Below, piece after piece: positions 17,006-25,390 of a stretch of 64,000 nt of DNA; the stretch's first letter is position 1, and each line of letters starts with the position of its first letter. Position numbers and translations under genes: made by a program. Location: contig NZ_NOYD01000050.1 of assembly GCF_002258315.1 (NCBI RefSeq), positions 370,338-434,337 of the forward strand, read 5' to 3'. The notes beneath the pieces were generated by a model. The model saw only the letters and a list, made by a program, of their open reading frames with translations, was not told where the DNA came from and did not search any database. Origin of the DNA: Rhodococcus sp. 06-462-5 (GTDB lineage Bacteria > Actinomycetota > Actinomycetes > Mycobacteriales > Mycobacteriaceae).

Positions 17006-19522
17006 GTGCTTCTCACCGAACTGATTCCCGATACCGCCGCCGATCGGTCCGACGGCGTGGACCCGGACGTCCTGTTCGACACGTTCACCACCTGGACTGC
17101 CGATCGCGGTCTTACCCTGTATCCCGCGCAGGAGGAAGCTCTCATCGAGCTGGTCTCCGGCTCCAACGTCATCCTTGCGACGCCGACCGGATCGGGTAAG
17201 TCGATGGTGGCCATCGGAGCCCATTACGCCGCGATGGCCGCAGGCATTCGCAGCTTCTACACCGCGCCGATCAAGGCACTCGTCAGCGAGAAGTTCTTCG
17301 CCCTGTGCGAGATCTTCGGCGCCCAGAACGTCGGCATGATGACCGGCGACGCGTCGGTCAATTCCGGTGCCCCGATCATCTGCGCCACTGCCGAGATCGT
17401 CGCGAACCTCGCCCTGCGTCAGGGCGGCGGCTCCGACATCGGCCAGGTGATCATGGACGAGTTCCACTACTACTCCGAGCCCGATCGAGGGTGGGCCTGG
17501 CAGGTGCCGTTGATCGAGCTGCCGCACGCGCAGTTCCTGTTGATGTCCGCGACCCTGGGCGACGTCTCGTTCTTCCGGGACGATCTGACCCGACGCACCG
17601 GACGCACGACCACCGTCGTCTCGGGCACCGAACGTCCGGTTCCGTTGATGTTCTCGTACGTCACCACGCCGATCAGCGAGACCATCGAAGAGCTGGTGGA
17701 AACGCATCTCGCGCCGGTGTACGTCGTGCATTTCACGCAGGCCGCGGCGCTCGAACGAGCCCAGGCGCTGACGAGCGTCAATGTCGCGTCCAAACAGGAG
17801 AAGGCCGAGATAGCCGAGGCCATCGGCGCCTTCCGCTTCACCACCGGTTTCGGGAAGACCCTGTCGAGGCTGGTCCGGCACGGCATCGGGGTGCACCACG
17901 CCGGCATGCTTCCCAAGTATCGACGGTTGGTCGAGAAGTTGGCGCAGGACGGCCTGCTCAAGGTGATCTGTGGAACGGACACGTTGGGGGTGGGCATCAA
18001 CGTCCCCATTCGTACGGTGTTGTTCACCGGACTGACCAAGTACGACGGTGTTCGCACCCGCAAGCTTCGGGCCCGCGAGTTCCATCAGATCGCGGGCCGC
18101 GCGGGTCGGGCCGGCTACGACACCCTCGGCACCGTCGTGGTCGAGGCCCCCGAACACGACATCGAGAACGCGCGTCTGGTGGCCAAGGCAGGCGACGATC
18201 CGAAGAAGCTCAAGCGCGTGCAGCGCAAGAAGGCACCCGACGGTTTCGTCTCGTGGGGCGAGCCGACGTTCGAGCGAATCATTGCCGCAAGTCCGGAGCC
18301 GCTCACGTCCCGGTTCTCGGTGAGCAACGCCATGCTGCTCAATGTCATTGCCCGGCCGGGCAATTGCTTCCATGCCATGCGCCACCTCCTCGAGGACAAT
18401 CACGAGACCCGGCCCGCTCAGCGCAAGCACATCCTGCGGGCACTCTCGCTCTACCGCGGTCTCGTCGATGCAGGCATCGTCGAGCAACTCGACGAACCGG
18501 ACGCCGACGGTCGACACGCTCGACTGACGGTGGACCTGCAACCGGACTTCGCGCTCAATCAGCCGCTGTCGACGTTCGCGGTCGCGTCCTTCGATCTGCT
18601 CGACGCCGAATCGCCTACCCATGCCCTCGATGTGGTCTCGATCATCGAATCGACCCTCGACGATCCGCGTCAGATCCTGATGGCCCAGCAACACGCCGCG
18701 CGCGGCGAAGCGGTATCGCAGATGAAGGCCGACGGCATCGAGTACGACGAGAGAATGGAGCTGCTCGAAGAGGTCACGTGGCCGAAACCTCTTGCAGAAC
18801 TGCTCGTTCCGGCATTCGAGATCTATCGGGGCACCCATCCGTGGCTCTCCGAGGTCGGCCTCTCCCCCAAGTCCGTGGTCCGCGACATGGTCGAGCGCGC
18901 GATGACGTTCGCAGAATTGATCAGCCACTACGGTCTGATGCGGTCCGAGGGACTCGTCCTGCGGTATCTCGCCGACGCCTATCGCACACTGCGCCAGACG
19001 GTTCCGCCGGAGTCTCGAACCGAAGAGGTACAGGACATCACCGAGTGGCTGGGCGAGCTCGTCCGGCAGGTGGATTCGAGCCTGCTCGACGAGTGGGAGA
19101 ACCTGACCGACCCCGGTGCCGAGCCGGAAGCACTCGTGGAGGCGTACGGATCCGACGTGCCACGTCCGATCTCGGCCAACCCGCGGGCCTTCCGCATCCT
19201 CGCGCGCAACGCGATCTTCCGCCGCGTCGACCTGGCGGCGCGCCGACAGTGGAATACCCTCGACGACCTCGACGACGGTCCGGACTGGGAGGCCGAACTC
19301 GAACCGTTCTTCGCCGAGTACGGCTCGATCGGAACCGGCCCGTCGGCCCGCGGCCCCGCGTTGTTCACCCTGAACGTCGGTGCGGACTCCACGACGGTCC
19401 GTCAGGTGTTGGAGGACCCCGACGGGGACCACGGCTGGTCGCTCGACGCCGTCGTCGATGTGCCGGAGTCCGACGCGGCAGGCGAGATCGTGTTCGACGA
19501 GATCGTGATCACTCCCGGCTGA
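17006..19522 (+). CDS. DEAD/DEAH-box superfamily 2 helicase with DUF3516 C-terminus
   Basis: This 838-residue Ski2-like helicase has motif I ATPTGSGKSM, motif II DEFH (in VIMDEFHYY, a variant of DEAD/DEAH), motif III SATLG and motif VI QIAGRAGRAG, all within the first 370 residues. The C-terminal half fits the actinobacterial DUF3516 region, perhaps a winged-helix and helical-bundle RNA-binding part as in Ski2/Mtr4. It probably unwinds structured RNA in turnover or ribosome work; substrate and partners are unknown. The GTG start is supported by a -10 box 6 bases upstream. Its last 14 bases overlap the end of convergent oxyR. Confidence 0.9.
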   Translation: MLLTELIPDTAADRSDGVDPDVLFDTFTTWTADRGLTLYPAQEEALIELVSGSNVILATPTGSGKSMVAIGAHYAAMAAGIRSFYTAPIKALVSEKFFALCEIFGAQNVGMMTGDASVNSGAPIICATAEIVANLALRQGGGSDIGQVIMDEFHYYSEPDRGWAWQVPLIELPHAQFLLMSATLGDVSFFRDDLTRRTGRTTTVVSGTERPVPLMFSYVTTPISETIEELVETHLAPVYVVHFTQAAALERAQALTSVNVASKQEKAEIAEAIGAFRFTTGFGKTLSRLVRHGIGVHHAGMLPKYRRLVEKLAQDGLLKVICGTDTLGVGINVPIRTVLFTGLTKYDGVRTRKLRAREFHQIAGRAGRAGYDTLGTVVVEAPEHDIENARLVAKAGDDPKKLKRVQRKKAPDGFVSWGEPTFERIIAASPEPLTSRFSVSNAMLLNVIARPGNCFHAMRHLLEDNHETRPAQRKHILRALSLYRGLVDAGIVEQLDEPDADGRHARLTVDLQPDFALNQPLSTFAVASFDLLDAESPTHALDVVSIIESTLDDPRQILMAQQHAARGEAVSQMKADGIEYDERMELLEEVTWPKPLAELLVPAFEIYRGTHPWLSEVGLSPKSVVRDMVERAMTFAELISHYGLMRSEGLVLRYLADAYRTLRQTVPPESRTEEVQDITEWLGELVRQVDSSLLDEWENLTDPGAEPEALVEAYGSDVPRPISANPRAFRILARNAIFRRVDLAARRQWNTLDDLDDGPDWEAELEPFFAEYGSIGTGPSARGPALFTLNVGADSTTVRQVLEDPDGDHGWSLDAVVDVPESDAAGEIVFDEIVITPG

Positions 19523-20447
19523 GGCCACCTTCGTGGCCGGCGCGAACCTCGGTGGCGAGAAGACCTGCCAGCGCACTGTATTCGGCCGAGCGCGCGCTCG
19601 TGGATCGGTGTACGAGACCGATGGTGCGGCCGGGAGCAGGGTGCGCGAACTCTGCGGTGGACAAGCCCGCACGAGCGACCTCGACATCGACGGCGCTACG
19701 CGGCAGCAACGTCAGGCCCAGCCCGCCGGCGACGCACTGCACCACCGTGGTCAACGACGTCGCCCTGGTATCGCTCGCATCGGGCGCGATGTCGACCGAG
19801 CGGCACAGGTCGAGGGTCTGCTCGCGCAGGCAGTGCCCCTCGTCGAGCAGGAGCAGAGGCAGGCCCCGAAGCTCGGCGACCGTCAGGTCCCGACGCCCCG
19901 CGAGGGAGTGCTCGGGCGGGAGCGCGAGCACGAAATCCTCGGTGTACATGAATATTTCGATCAAACCCGGATCGGCGAGGGGCAGCGCGAGCACGGCGAC
20001 GTCGAGTGCACCGGACCGGAGTGCGTCGAGCAGTCGCGCGGTGTGATCCTCGACGATTCGGGGCACGAGCTCCGGAAACTCGGCACGCATGGCGGGAAGC
20101 ACCGTCGGCAACACGTACGGCGCCACCGTGGGAATGATCCCGAGCCGCAGGCTGCCGGTCATCCGGCCGTCCAATCCTGCTGCGGTAGCGACTAATCCGT
20201 CCACGGCGTCCAGTGCCGCGGTTGCCCGACCGAGCAACTGACTGCCGGCCGACGTCAGCAACACCCTGCGGGTGCTGCGCTCGATCAGCTGCACTCCCAG
20301 CCCCTGCTCGAGCGCAGCCAGAGCCTGCGACAGCGAAGGCTGGGTGATACTCAGTTGCGCTGCGGCAGAACCGAAGTGGCGATGTCGCGCGATCGCTACG
20401 AAGGCTCGCAGATGCGACAGGGTCGGCTGATAGCTTCGATCGGTCAC
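19509..20447 (-). CDS. oxyR: LysR-family hydrogen-peroxide regulator OxyR
   Basis: This 312-residue LysR-type regulator has an N-terminal HTH (FGSAAAQLSITQPSLSQAL) and an effector domain with the redox cysteine pair in GHCLREQTLDLC, as in peroxide-sensing OxyR. It is divergent from ahpC, its classic target. The GTG at 20447 gives the family-like start (TDRSYQPTLSHLRAF). An in-frame ATG at 20471 has GAAGG about 9 bases upstream, but it would place the coding region across the inverted repeat at 20452-20471 that looks like the operator. The shorter form is therefore preferred, though not proven. Confidence 0.92.
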   Translation of the reverse strand: MTDRSYQPTLSHLRAFVAIARHRHFGSAAAQLSITQPSLSQALAALEQGLGVQLIERSTRRVLLTSAGSQLLGRATAALDAVDGLVATAAGLDGRMTGSLRLGIIPTVAPYVLPTVLPAMRAEFPELVPRIVEDHTARLLDALRSGALDVAVLALPLADPGLIEIFMYTEDFVLALPPEHSLAGRRDLTVAELRGLPLLLLDEGHCLREQTLDLCRSVDIAPDASDTRATSLTTVVQCVAGGLGLTLLPRSAVDVEVARAGLSTAEFAHPAPGRTIGLVHRSTSARSAEYSALAGLLATEVRAGHEGGLSRE

Positions 20448-20451
20448 GCCT

Positions 20452-20471
20452 ATGAGTGTAGTGCCACTCAT
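20452..20471. promoter_or_regulatory. probable OxyR operator
   Basis: ATGAGTG-TAGTGC-CACTCAT is a perfect inverted repeat with 7-base arms in the oxyR-ahpC gap, next to the preferred oxyR start. Its position and symmetry suit a LysR-family dimer site; binding by OxyR is inferred. Confidence 0.5.
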
Positions 20472-20601
20472 CACGTTTACCTTCGACATCATTTTTGGCA
20501 CACTCGTACCGGTCGGCCGGGCTCGTACGGCTGCATTCACGCCATCGACCCGAACCGCCCACACACGGAACCGACGCGATCATTCGACACGAGGAGACCA
20601 C

Positions 20602-21189
20602 ATGGCACTGTTGACAATTGGCGACCAGTTCCCGTCATACAACCTGACCGCCGTCATCGGCGGAGACCTGTCCAAGGTGAACGCTCAGCAGCCCGACGAC
20701 TACTTCACCACCGTCACCAGTGACGACCACGCAGGCAAGTGGCGCATCGTCTTCTTCTGGCCCAAGGACTTCACGTTCGTGTGCCCCACCGAGATCGCCG
20801 CGTTCGGCAAGTTGAACGAGGAGTTCGAGGACCGCGACGCACAGGTCCTCGGTGCGTCGGTCGACAACGAGTTCGTCCACTTCCAGTGGCGGGCACAGCA
20901 CGACGAGCTCAAGACGCTTCCCTTCCCCATGCTGTCGGACCTCAAGCGCGAATTGGCCGCTGCCACCGGCGTTCTCAACGCCGACGGCGTTGCCGACCGC
21001 GCCACGTTCATCGTCGACCCCAACAACGAGATCCAGTTCGTGTCGGTCACGGCAGGCTCGGTCGGCCGCAACGTGGACGAGGTCCTGCGAGTCCTCGATG
21101 CACTGCAGTCCGACGAGCTGTGCGCCTGCAACTGGAAGAAGGGTGATCCCACCATCGACGCAGGCGAACTGCTGACGGCGAGCGTCTGA
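20602..21189 (+). CDS. ahpC: alkyl hydroperoxide reductase AhpC (peroxiredoxin)
   Basis: This 195-residue 2-Cys peroxiredoxin reduces hydrogen peroxide, organic peroxides and peroxynitrite. The peroxidatic cysteine is C61 in FTFVCPTE. Two resolving cysteines, C174 and C176 (LCACNW), match the three-cysteine pattern of the mycobacterial enzyme. The ATG at 20602 has GAGGAG upstream. It is followed after one base by ahpD, its reductant, and is divergent from oxyR, which presumably induces it on oxidation. Confidence 0.98.
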   Translation: MALLTIGDQFPSYNLTAVIGGDLSKVNAQQPDDYFTTVTSDDHAGKWRIVFFWPKDFTFVCPTEIAAFGKLNEEFEDRDAQVLGASVDNEFVHFQWRAQHDELKTLPFPMLSDLKRELAAATGVLNADGVADRATFIVDPNNEIQFVSVTAGSVGRNVDEVLRVLDALQSDELCACNWKKGDPTIDAGELLTASV

Positions 21190-21190
21190 C

Positions 21191-21730
21191 ATGACGATCG
21201 ACAACCTCAAGAACGCAGTCCCCGAGTACGCCAAGGACCTCAAGCTCAACCTCGGTTCCATCGCCCGTTCCACGGTGCTCAGCGAGCAGCAGTTGTGGGG
21301 CACCCTGTTGTCGGTGGCCGCAGCATCGAAGTCCGCGACGACGTTGAAGGAGATCGCCGAGGACGCCGCCGATTCGCTGTCGGCAGAGGCGTACAACGCG
21401 GCGCTCGGTGCCGCGTCGATCATGGGCATGAACAACGTCTTCTACCGAACCAAGGGATACCTGGACGGCAAGTACGACGATCTGCGCGCCGGCCTGCGCA
21501 TGAACATCATCGGCAACCCCGGGGTGGACAAGGCCGACTTCGAGCTGTGGTCGCTCGCGGTGTCGGCCGTCAACGGGTGCAACCATTGCCTGGAAGCACA
21601 CGAGAAGACCCTGCGCGCCGAGGGCGTCGACCGCGAGAAGATCTTCGAGGCCATCCGCGCCGCGTCGATCGTCGCGGGTGTCGCACAGGCGATCGAAGCA
21701 GGCCGAATCCTCGACGGTGCCGCCGTCTGA
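21191..21730 (+). CDS. ahpD: alkylhydroperoxidase AhpD
   Basis: This 179-residue carboxymuconolactone decarboxylase-like protein regenerates AhpC, linking it through lipoamide and the dihydrolipoamide system to NADH. The active CXXC is C130-N-H-C133, followed by the proton-relay histidine at EAHEK, as in the M. tuberculosis enzyme. It is separated from ahpC by one base, so the two form one operon that ends at the hairpin terminator at 21754-21793. Confidence 0.97.
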   Translation: MTIDNLKNAVPEYAKDLKLNLGSIARSTVLSEQQLWGTLLSVAAASKSATTLKEIAEDAADSLSAEAYNAALGAASIMGMNNVFYRTKGYLDGKYDDLRAGLRMNIIGNPGVDKADFELWSLAVSAVNGCNHCLEAHEKTLRAEGVDREKIFEAIRAASIVAGVAQAIEAGRILDGAAV

Positions 21731-21753
21731 GCTTCGTTTCGAACTGTTCACCC

Positions 21754-21793
21754 AACGAGGGATCCGCAGTAGCGGGTCCCTCGTTCGGCTTTT
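21754..21793 (+). terminator. terminator after ahpCD
   Basis: A 14-base stem (21754-21767 with 21772-21785, one G-T pair) with loop AGTA is followed by CGGCTTTT. It ends the ahpCD transcript; the -10 of the next gene begins only 3 bases later. Confidence 0.8.
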
Positions 21794-21795
21794 GG

Positions 21796-21801
21796 TAGCG
21801 T
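21796..21801 (+). promoter_or_regulatory. -10 box of the PhzF gene (leaderless)
   Basis: TAGCGT ends 6 bases before the ATG at 21808. There is no ribosome binding site, which fits a leaderless transcript. Confidence 0.5.
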
Positions 21802-21807
21802 CCGGGC

Positions 21808-22479
21808 ATGGCTACCGACGTCTCCGTCGTCCGAGTGTTCACCGATGCCGAGGGCAGGTTCGGCAACCCCCTCGGCATCGTGGCCGCGGACGACGTCGAC
21901 GAGGCGGACAGGCAGCAGTTCGCCACCGAGCTCGGCTTCAGCGAGACGGTGTTCGTCGATCGCACCGAGTCCGGTACGGCCTCGGCCACCATCTACACCC
22001 CCGCCGTGGAGCTACCTTTCGCCGGACATCCCACGGTCGGACTTTCGTGGTGGCTCCGCGAGCAGGGACACCCCGTCGATGTGCTCACCGTCCCTGCCGC
22101 ACCGTTGAACATCCGCTACGACGGGGAGCACACCTGGGTTCGCGCCCGCGCCGACTGGACTCCGCAGTTCACCTTCCATCGGGTCGACGACGCCGCCGAG
22201 GTGGCGGCAGCCGATCCGAGTGCGTACGACAGTGGGCACCACTACGTCTGGGCCTGGACCGACGAGGAGCACGGCGCACTGCGCTCGCGCATGTTCGCAC
22301 CGATGATGGGTATCGCCGAGGACGAGGCGACCGGTGCTGCCGCCGTCCGGCTGACCGGCGAACTCGGCCGGAGCCTGAACATCGTGCAGGGAGCCGGATC
22401 TCGGTTGCACACCACCATCGACGACGGCTGGGTGGAACTGGGCGGACGCACCGCGGCGGACGCGTCCATCAGGGTGTGA
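21808..22479 (+). CDS. PhzF family isomerase/epimerase-like protein
   Basis: This 223-residue protein of the PhzF/diaminopimelate-epimerase fold starts with VFTDAEGRFGNPLGIV and has the ELPFAGHPTVG motif. The LGFSETVFV segment carries the conserved glutamate of the PhzF active site, and MGIAEDEATGAAA follows near the C-terminus. It is shorter than PhzF of phenazine producers (about 278 residues), and no phenazine genes are nearby. It corresponds to Rv2716. The physiological substrate is unknown. Its last 11 bases overlap the convergent gene at 22469. Confidence 0.88.
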   Translation: MATDVSVVRVFTDAEGRFGNPLGIVAADDVDEADRQQFATELGFSETVFVDRTESGTASATIYTPAVELPFAGHPTVGLSWWLREQGHPVDVLTVPAAPLNIRYDGEHTWVRARADWTPQFTFHRVDDAAEVAAADPSAYDSGHHYVWAWTDEEHGALRSRMFAPMMGIAEDEATGAAAVRLTGELGRSLNIVQGAGSRLHTTIDDGWVELGGRTAADASIRV

Positions 22480-23143
22480 CAGGCACGTCCACTTCGATTT
22501 CCTCGCCGAGACGAACACCGTCGGCGAGTGGCAGTCGATCGCCGCTCCAGAACTTTCCGGGGTCGAACCAGTTGGCCTTCCTGTTGCCGGTGAGCAGACC
22601 CATCGCGTCGTAGGTCGTGGCGACCACCTCGGCGCAGTAGGCGGTTTCGAGGGCCGCTCCCTCGCGCCGGTTGCGACGCAGTGCGGGGACTCGGCCCCGG
22701 AACCACCGACCGGCGAGCGCAGCAGTGGTCGGAAACGCTGTTCCGTCCATGCGGGCGATCGTGCGTAGCAGAGCGTCCTCCTGCGCTGTCGTCACGGACG
22801 GAGTGGAGCCTGCGGAACGACCCGGGTATCCGTCCAATTGCCGCAGCCAACAACGCTGTTCGTACTTCGTGGCCCATTGGGTGACGGCCGCACGCAGATC
22901 GTGCAGCTGCACACCGCGCTGGAAGTTTCCGCTCCACATGTCCTGCAACGACTTTCCCAGTTCGGCGTGCCACATCAGCGGCGGCAGGTCGTCGATCACG
23001 ACGGCCATTCCGACGTGATTGACGGGACTGTTGGTCAGTGCCTGGATAGCGCGATCGGCGTTCGACTGTCCGCGGAAGATCCAGATGTCGCCCGTTCTGG
23101 TGGCCTCGACTGCGGTGTCGAGGCTGATTCGCGACGGATTCAT
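22469..23143 (-). CDS. predicted permuted NlpC/P60-like (YiiX-type) hydrolase
   Basis: I do not recognise this 224-residue protein by name. Its layout fits the permuted papain-like NlpC/P60 superfamily (YiiX/LRAT-type): GDIWIFRG near the N-terminus, then a histidine in VNHVGMAV, and much later a cysteine in AYCAEVVATTYDAMGLL. Such proteins are amidases or thioesterases/acyltransferases acting on lipids or peptidoglycan. There is no signal peptide or membrane segment, so it is probably cytoplasmic. TAGGGT lies 7 bases before the ATG, so it is likely leaderless. A 37-base gap holds both its promoter and that of the divergent small gene. Confidence 0.65.
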   Translation of the reverse strand: MNPSRISLDTAVEATRTGDIWIFRGQSNADRAIQALTNSPVNHVGMAVVIDDLPPLMWHAELGKSLQDMWSGNFQRGVQLHDLRAAVTQWATKYEQRCWLRQLDGYPGRSAGSTPSVTTAQEDALLRTIARMDGTAFPTTAALAGRWFRGRVPALRRNRREGAALETAYCAEVVATTYDAMGLLTGNRKANWFDPGKFWSGDRLPLADGVRLGEEIEVDVPVTP

Positions 23144-23180
23144 GGTCCACACCCTAGATCTCGTGACGTACGGTGGCCGG
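23144..23180. promoter_or_regulatory. 37-base divergent leaderless promoter pair
   Basis: The gap between two divergent ATGs holds TAGGGT on the minus strand (23151-23156, 7 bases before the ATG at 23143) and TACGGT on the plus strand (23169-23174, 6 bases before the ATG at 23181). Polymerases on the two promoters must overlap, so their use should be mutually exclusive. Confidence 0.5.
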
Positions 23181-23411
23181 ATGAACGTGTGGAAGGCCCT
23201 CGGTCTCGCCGGGATGGTCGGTGTCGCGGCGACCGGGGCGTTGGTGGTCCGATCCGAACGCAAGCGTCGTGCGTATGCGCCCGAGGAAGTTCGTGATCAG
23301 CTGCACCGGCGTTTCGCCGCCGTCTCCGACGAGCCGCAGCCGGCAGCTGCTGCCCCGCTCTCGCGCGGACAGCAGCTGCGGAGCCGGCTCCGGTTCAGCC
23401 GAGCGCGCTGA
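23181..23411 (+). CDS. small membrane-anchored hypothetical protein
   Basis: This 76-residue protein has one N-terminal hydrophobic segment (ALGLAGMVGVAATGALVV), followed by a highly basic tail (SERKRRAY and a run of arginines at the end). It is probably a single-pass membrane protein with the tail inside the cell. TACGGT 6 bases before the ATG supports the start. It is divergent from the NlpC/P60-like gene and its 3' end overlaps the convergent aminotransferase by 17 bases. Its function is unknown. Confidence 0.65.
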   Translation: MNVWKALGLAGMVGVAATGALVVRSERKRRAYAPEEVRDQLHRRFAAVSDEPQPAAAAPLSRGQQLRSRLRFSRAR

Positions 23412-24645
23412 GGATTCGCGCGGCCAGCTCTTCGATCTCGGCGTTCGTCATGACGAATGCAGGCGAGATCTGCATCGCACCCTGACCGGCCGCTCGGCTC
23501 GATACGCCGTGCGCTCGAAGCGTTTTGACGAAGGGCAGTGCCTCGGCGGGGTCGGCGAGCTGCACGGCGGCGACCGCACCGATTCCGCTGCGGATCTCCG
23601 AGACCCGCTCGTGTGCGGCCAGTGGCGCGAGGTGGGTATGCAACGCCGCCTCGATGCGCTTCGAGTGTGACAGCAGTTCCTCGCGCTCGATGATGTCGAG
23701 GTTGGCCATTGCTGCCGCGGCCGCTCCGGCATGGCCACCGTAGGTGTATCCGTGCCGCCACCACACGCCGCCCGCGAAGAACGGCTCGGCGATCGTCGGG
23801 GCGATGAACACAGCACCCATCGGTACGTATCCGGATGTCAGGCCCTTGGCGGTCGTCATCAGGTCGGGTTCGAGCTCGAATCGAGTGGAGGCGAACCAAC
23901 TGCCCCCGATACGGCCGAATCCGGTGACGACCTCGTCGGCGACGAACAGCACGTCGTTGTCGCGGCAGATCTGGCGCACCTCGCGCAGGTATCCCTCCGG
24001 CGGGAGGTAGATTCCGCCTGCACCGATGACGGGCTCGCAGAAGAATGCGGCCACGTTCTCGGCACCGACTTCCTCGATCAGGGCCAGCAGCGACTTCGCG
24101 TCGTCCCACGCCACCGTTCGGGCGTCGGACATGAGCTCGCCGTAGTGCTCCTTGTTGACCGGAATGCCGGCGAGTGCTGTCCCCGCGACGTGCATGCCGT
24201 GGTAGGCCTTCTGCCGGCCGACGATCAGTTTCTTGCTCGGTCGACCCATTTCGACCCAGTAGCGCCGGGCGAGTTTCGCGGCGGTGTCGATGGAGTCCGA
24301 GCCGCCCGAGGTGAAGAAGATCTTGCTGCCCGGTACCGGGGCGATCGCGGCGAGACGATCGGCGAGCGCGAGTGTGGTCTCGGGTACGAAGTCACCGAAG
24401 TTCGAGTAGTGGGCGATCGAGCTCAACTGCGTCGCAACGGCGTCGGCGATCTCTCGACGGCCGTGGCCGACGTTGGTGAACCACAGGCCCGCGGTGGCGT
24501 CGAGGTACTCGGTACCCGCGTGGTCGTAGATGTAGGCACCTTCACCGCGAGAGACGACGAACGGGCCGCTGGCCGTGACGGCACCCATGTCGGCGAACCC
24601 GTGCCAGAGCGCGGAAGAGTGTGTGGTTCCGGTGGCAGAAGACAT
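23395..24645 (-). CDS. class III (omega) aminotransferase
   Basis: This 416-residue PLP-dependent fold-type I enzyme has YLDATAGLWFTNVGHGRREI, the phosphate-binding TSGGSDSIDTA, the YHGMHVAGTALAG segment, the PLP aspartate in LFVADEVVTGFGRIG and the Schiff-base lysine in TTAKGLTSGYVPMGAV. This pattern fits the omega-amino acid:pyruvate or putrescine/GABA-type group, but the amino donor cannot be fixed. The ATG at 24645 is supported by TACTGT (24653-24658) 7 bases upstream. Longer in-frame starts run through the Pr6Pr gene and are rejected. Confidence 0.92.
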   Translation of the reverse strand: MSSATGTTHSSALWHGFADMGAVTASGPFVVSRGEGAYIYDHAGTEYLDATAGLWFTNVGHGRREIADAVATQLSSIAHYSNFGDFVPETTLALADRLAAIAPVPGSKIFFTSGGSDSIDTAAKLARRYWVEMGRPSKKLIVGRQKAYHGMHVAGTALAGIPVNKEHYGELMSDARTVAWDDAKSLLALIEEVGAENVAAFFCEPVIGAGGIYLPPEGYLREVRQICRDNDVLFVADEVVTGFGRIGGSWFASTRFELEPDLMTTAKGLTSGYVPMGAVFIAPTIAEPFFAGGVWWRHGYTYGGHAGAAAAAMANLDIIEREELLSHSKRIEAALHTHLAPLAAHERVSEIRSGIGAVAAVQLADPAEALPFVKTLRAHGVSSRAAGQGAMQISPAFVMTNAEIEELAARILSALG

Positions 24646-24652
24646 GCGGTAC

Positions 24653-24658
24653 ACAGTA
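24653..24658 (-). promoter_or_regulatory. -10 box of the aminotransferase gene (leaderless)
   Basis: TACTGT on the minus strand ends 7 bases before the ATG at 24645, with no ribosome binding site between them. Confidence 0.5.
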
Positions 24659-24659
24659 G

Positions 24660-25322
24660 TCACGTGGATTCGGCCGAGCCCGATCCGTACCTCCACCGTC
24701 CGGCGATCCGCCCGAGTGCACCCACCGCGAGAGCCATCAACGCGAAGGCGACGGTGAGAACGAGCAGGCCGATGGCGAGCGCGAGGTAGCCCTGGACGCG
24801 TGGGTCGAGGAACGGGTAGGGGTACCAGTCGACAACGGGCCCACGCACGAGGGTGTAGATCCCGTAGAGAAGCGGAAACAGCAGCCGTGTCAGGCTGCGC
24901 GATTCCGAGATCTGCCGTCGCGGTGGTGTGAGGATCCAGTCGATCAGCAGTACGACGGGCATGATGCGGTGCACCACGTTGTTCGTCCACGGATCCGCCA
25001 CGCCCACATCGATGTCGGCGAGCAGCACCGCGTAGATGATTCCGGTGATGACCATGTACAGGGTGACGGCGCCGCGGATGAGCTGCCAGTGCGCTGCCCG
25101 CAAATCGATCACACCCCCGACCAGCAGCACCAGCACCGTCAGCACGTTGCTCATGACGGTGAAGTAGCTGAAGTAGTTGGCCAACGAGAACGTCGGGGAG
25201 GCGAGACCGTCCACGACGATCGAGATCAGGGCCGAGGCGGTGAGCGCCGCGAACAGCACGCGCAACACCCTGGTCGGCACGGGAGTTCGCGCAGGGACAA
25301 TCACATCCTGCGAGATGCTCAT
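24660..25322 (-). CDS. Pr6Pr family membrane protein
   Basis: This 220-residue integral membrane protein has about six hydrophobic segments. The sequence SYFTVMSNVLTVLVLL, the histidine in NNVVHRIMPVVLLIDWIL and the YPYPFLDP loop match the Pr6Pr family (FAR-17a/AIG1-like fold, with conserved Thr and His in membrane segments). Eukaryotic members of that fold hydrolyse hydroxy-fatty-acid esters; no activity is known for bacterial ones. It lies 14 bases upstream of the aminotransferase, which nevertheless has its own -10 box. Confidence 0.8.
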   Translation of the reverse strand: MSISQDVIVPARTPVPTRVLRVLFAALTASALISIVVDGLASPTFSLANYFSYFTVMSNVLTVLVLLVGGVIDLRAAHWQLIRGAVTLYMVITGIIYAVLLADIDVGVADPWTNNVVHRIMPVVLLIDWILTPPRRQISESRSLTRLLFPLLYGIYTLVRGPVVDWYPYPFLDPRVQGYLALAIGLLVLTVAFALMALAVGALGRIAGRWRYGSGSAEST

Positions 25323-25375
25323 GTGGCGATCCTGGCACAGTCACGGCCTGCATTCGGTGGCACTGCCGAAACCGA

Positions 25376-25381
25376 TATCCT
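25376..25381 (+). promoter_or_regulatory. -10 box of hrpA
   Basis: TATCCT ends 9 bases before the hrpA ATG, so the leader would be only 0-3 bases. Confidence 0.45.
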
Positions 25382-25390
25382 GGTTGGAGT

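Noticed and set aside
16682..19687. A minus-strand open frame of about 1000 codons opposite the helicase gene
   Set aside because: It is the antisense shadow of the DUF3516 helicase, which has all helicase motifs. Its translation is rich in Arg, His and Asp with no domain, as is usual for GC-rich antisense frames. Similar long shadows at 13113-15326, 4076-5800 and 33734-35845 were rejected for the same reason.
17305..20046. A plus-strand open frame of about 900 codons overlapping the helicase in another frame
   Set aside because: Its product is extremely rich in Arg and Gly and carries no motif; codon-position GC bias supports the helicase frame.
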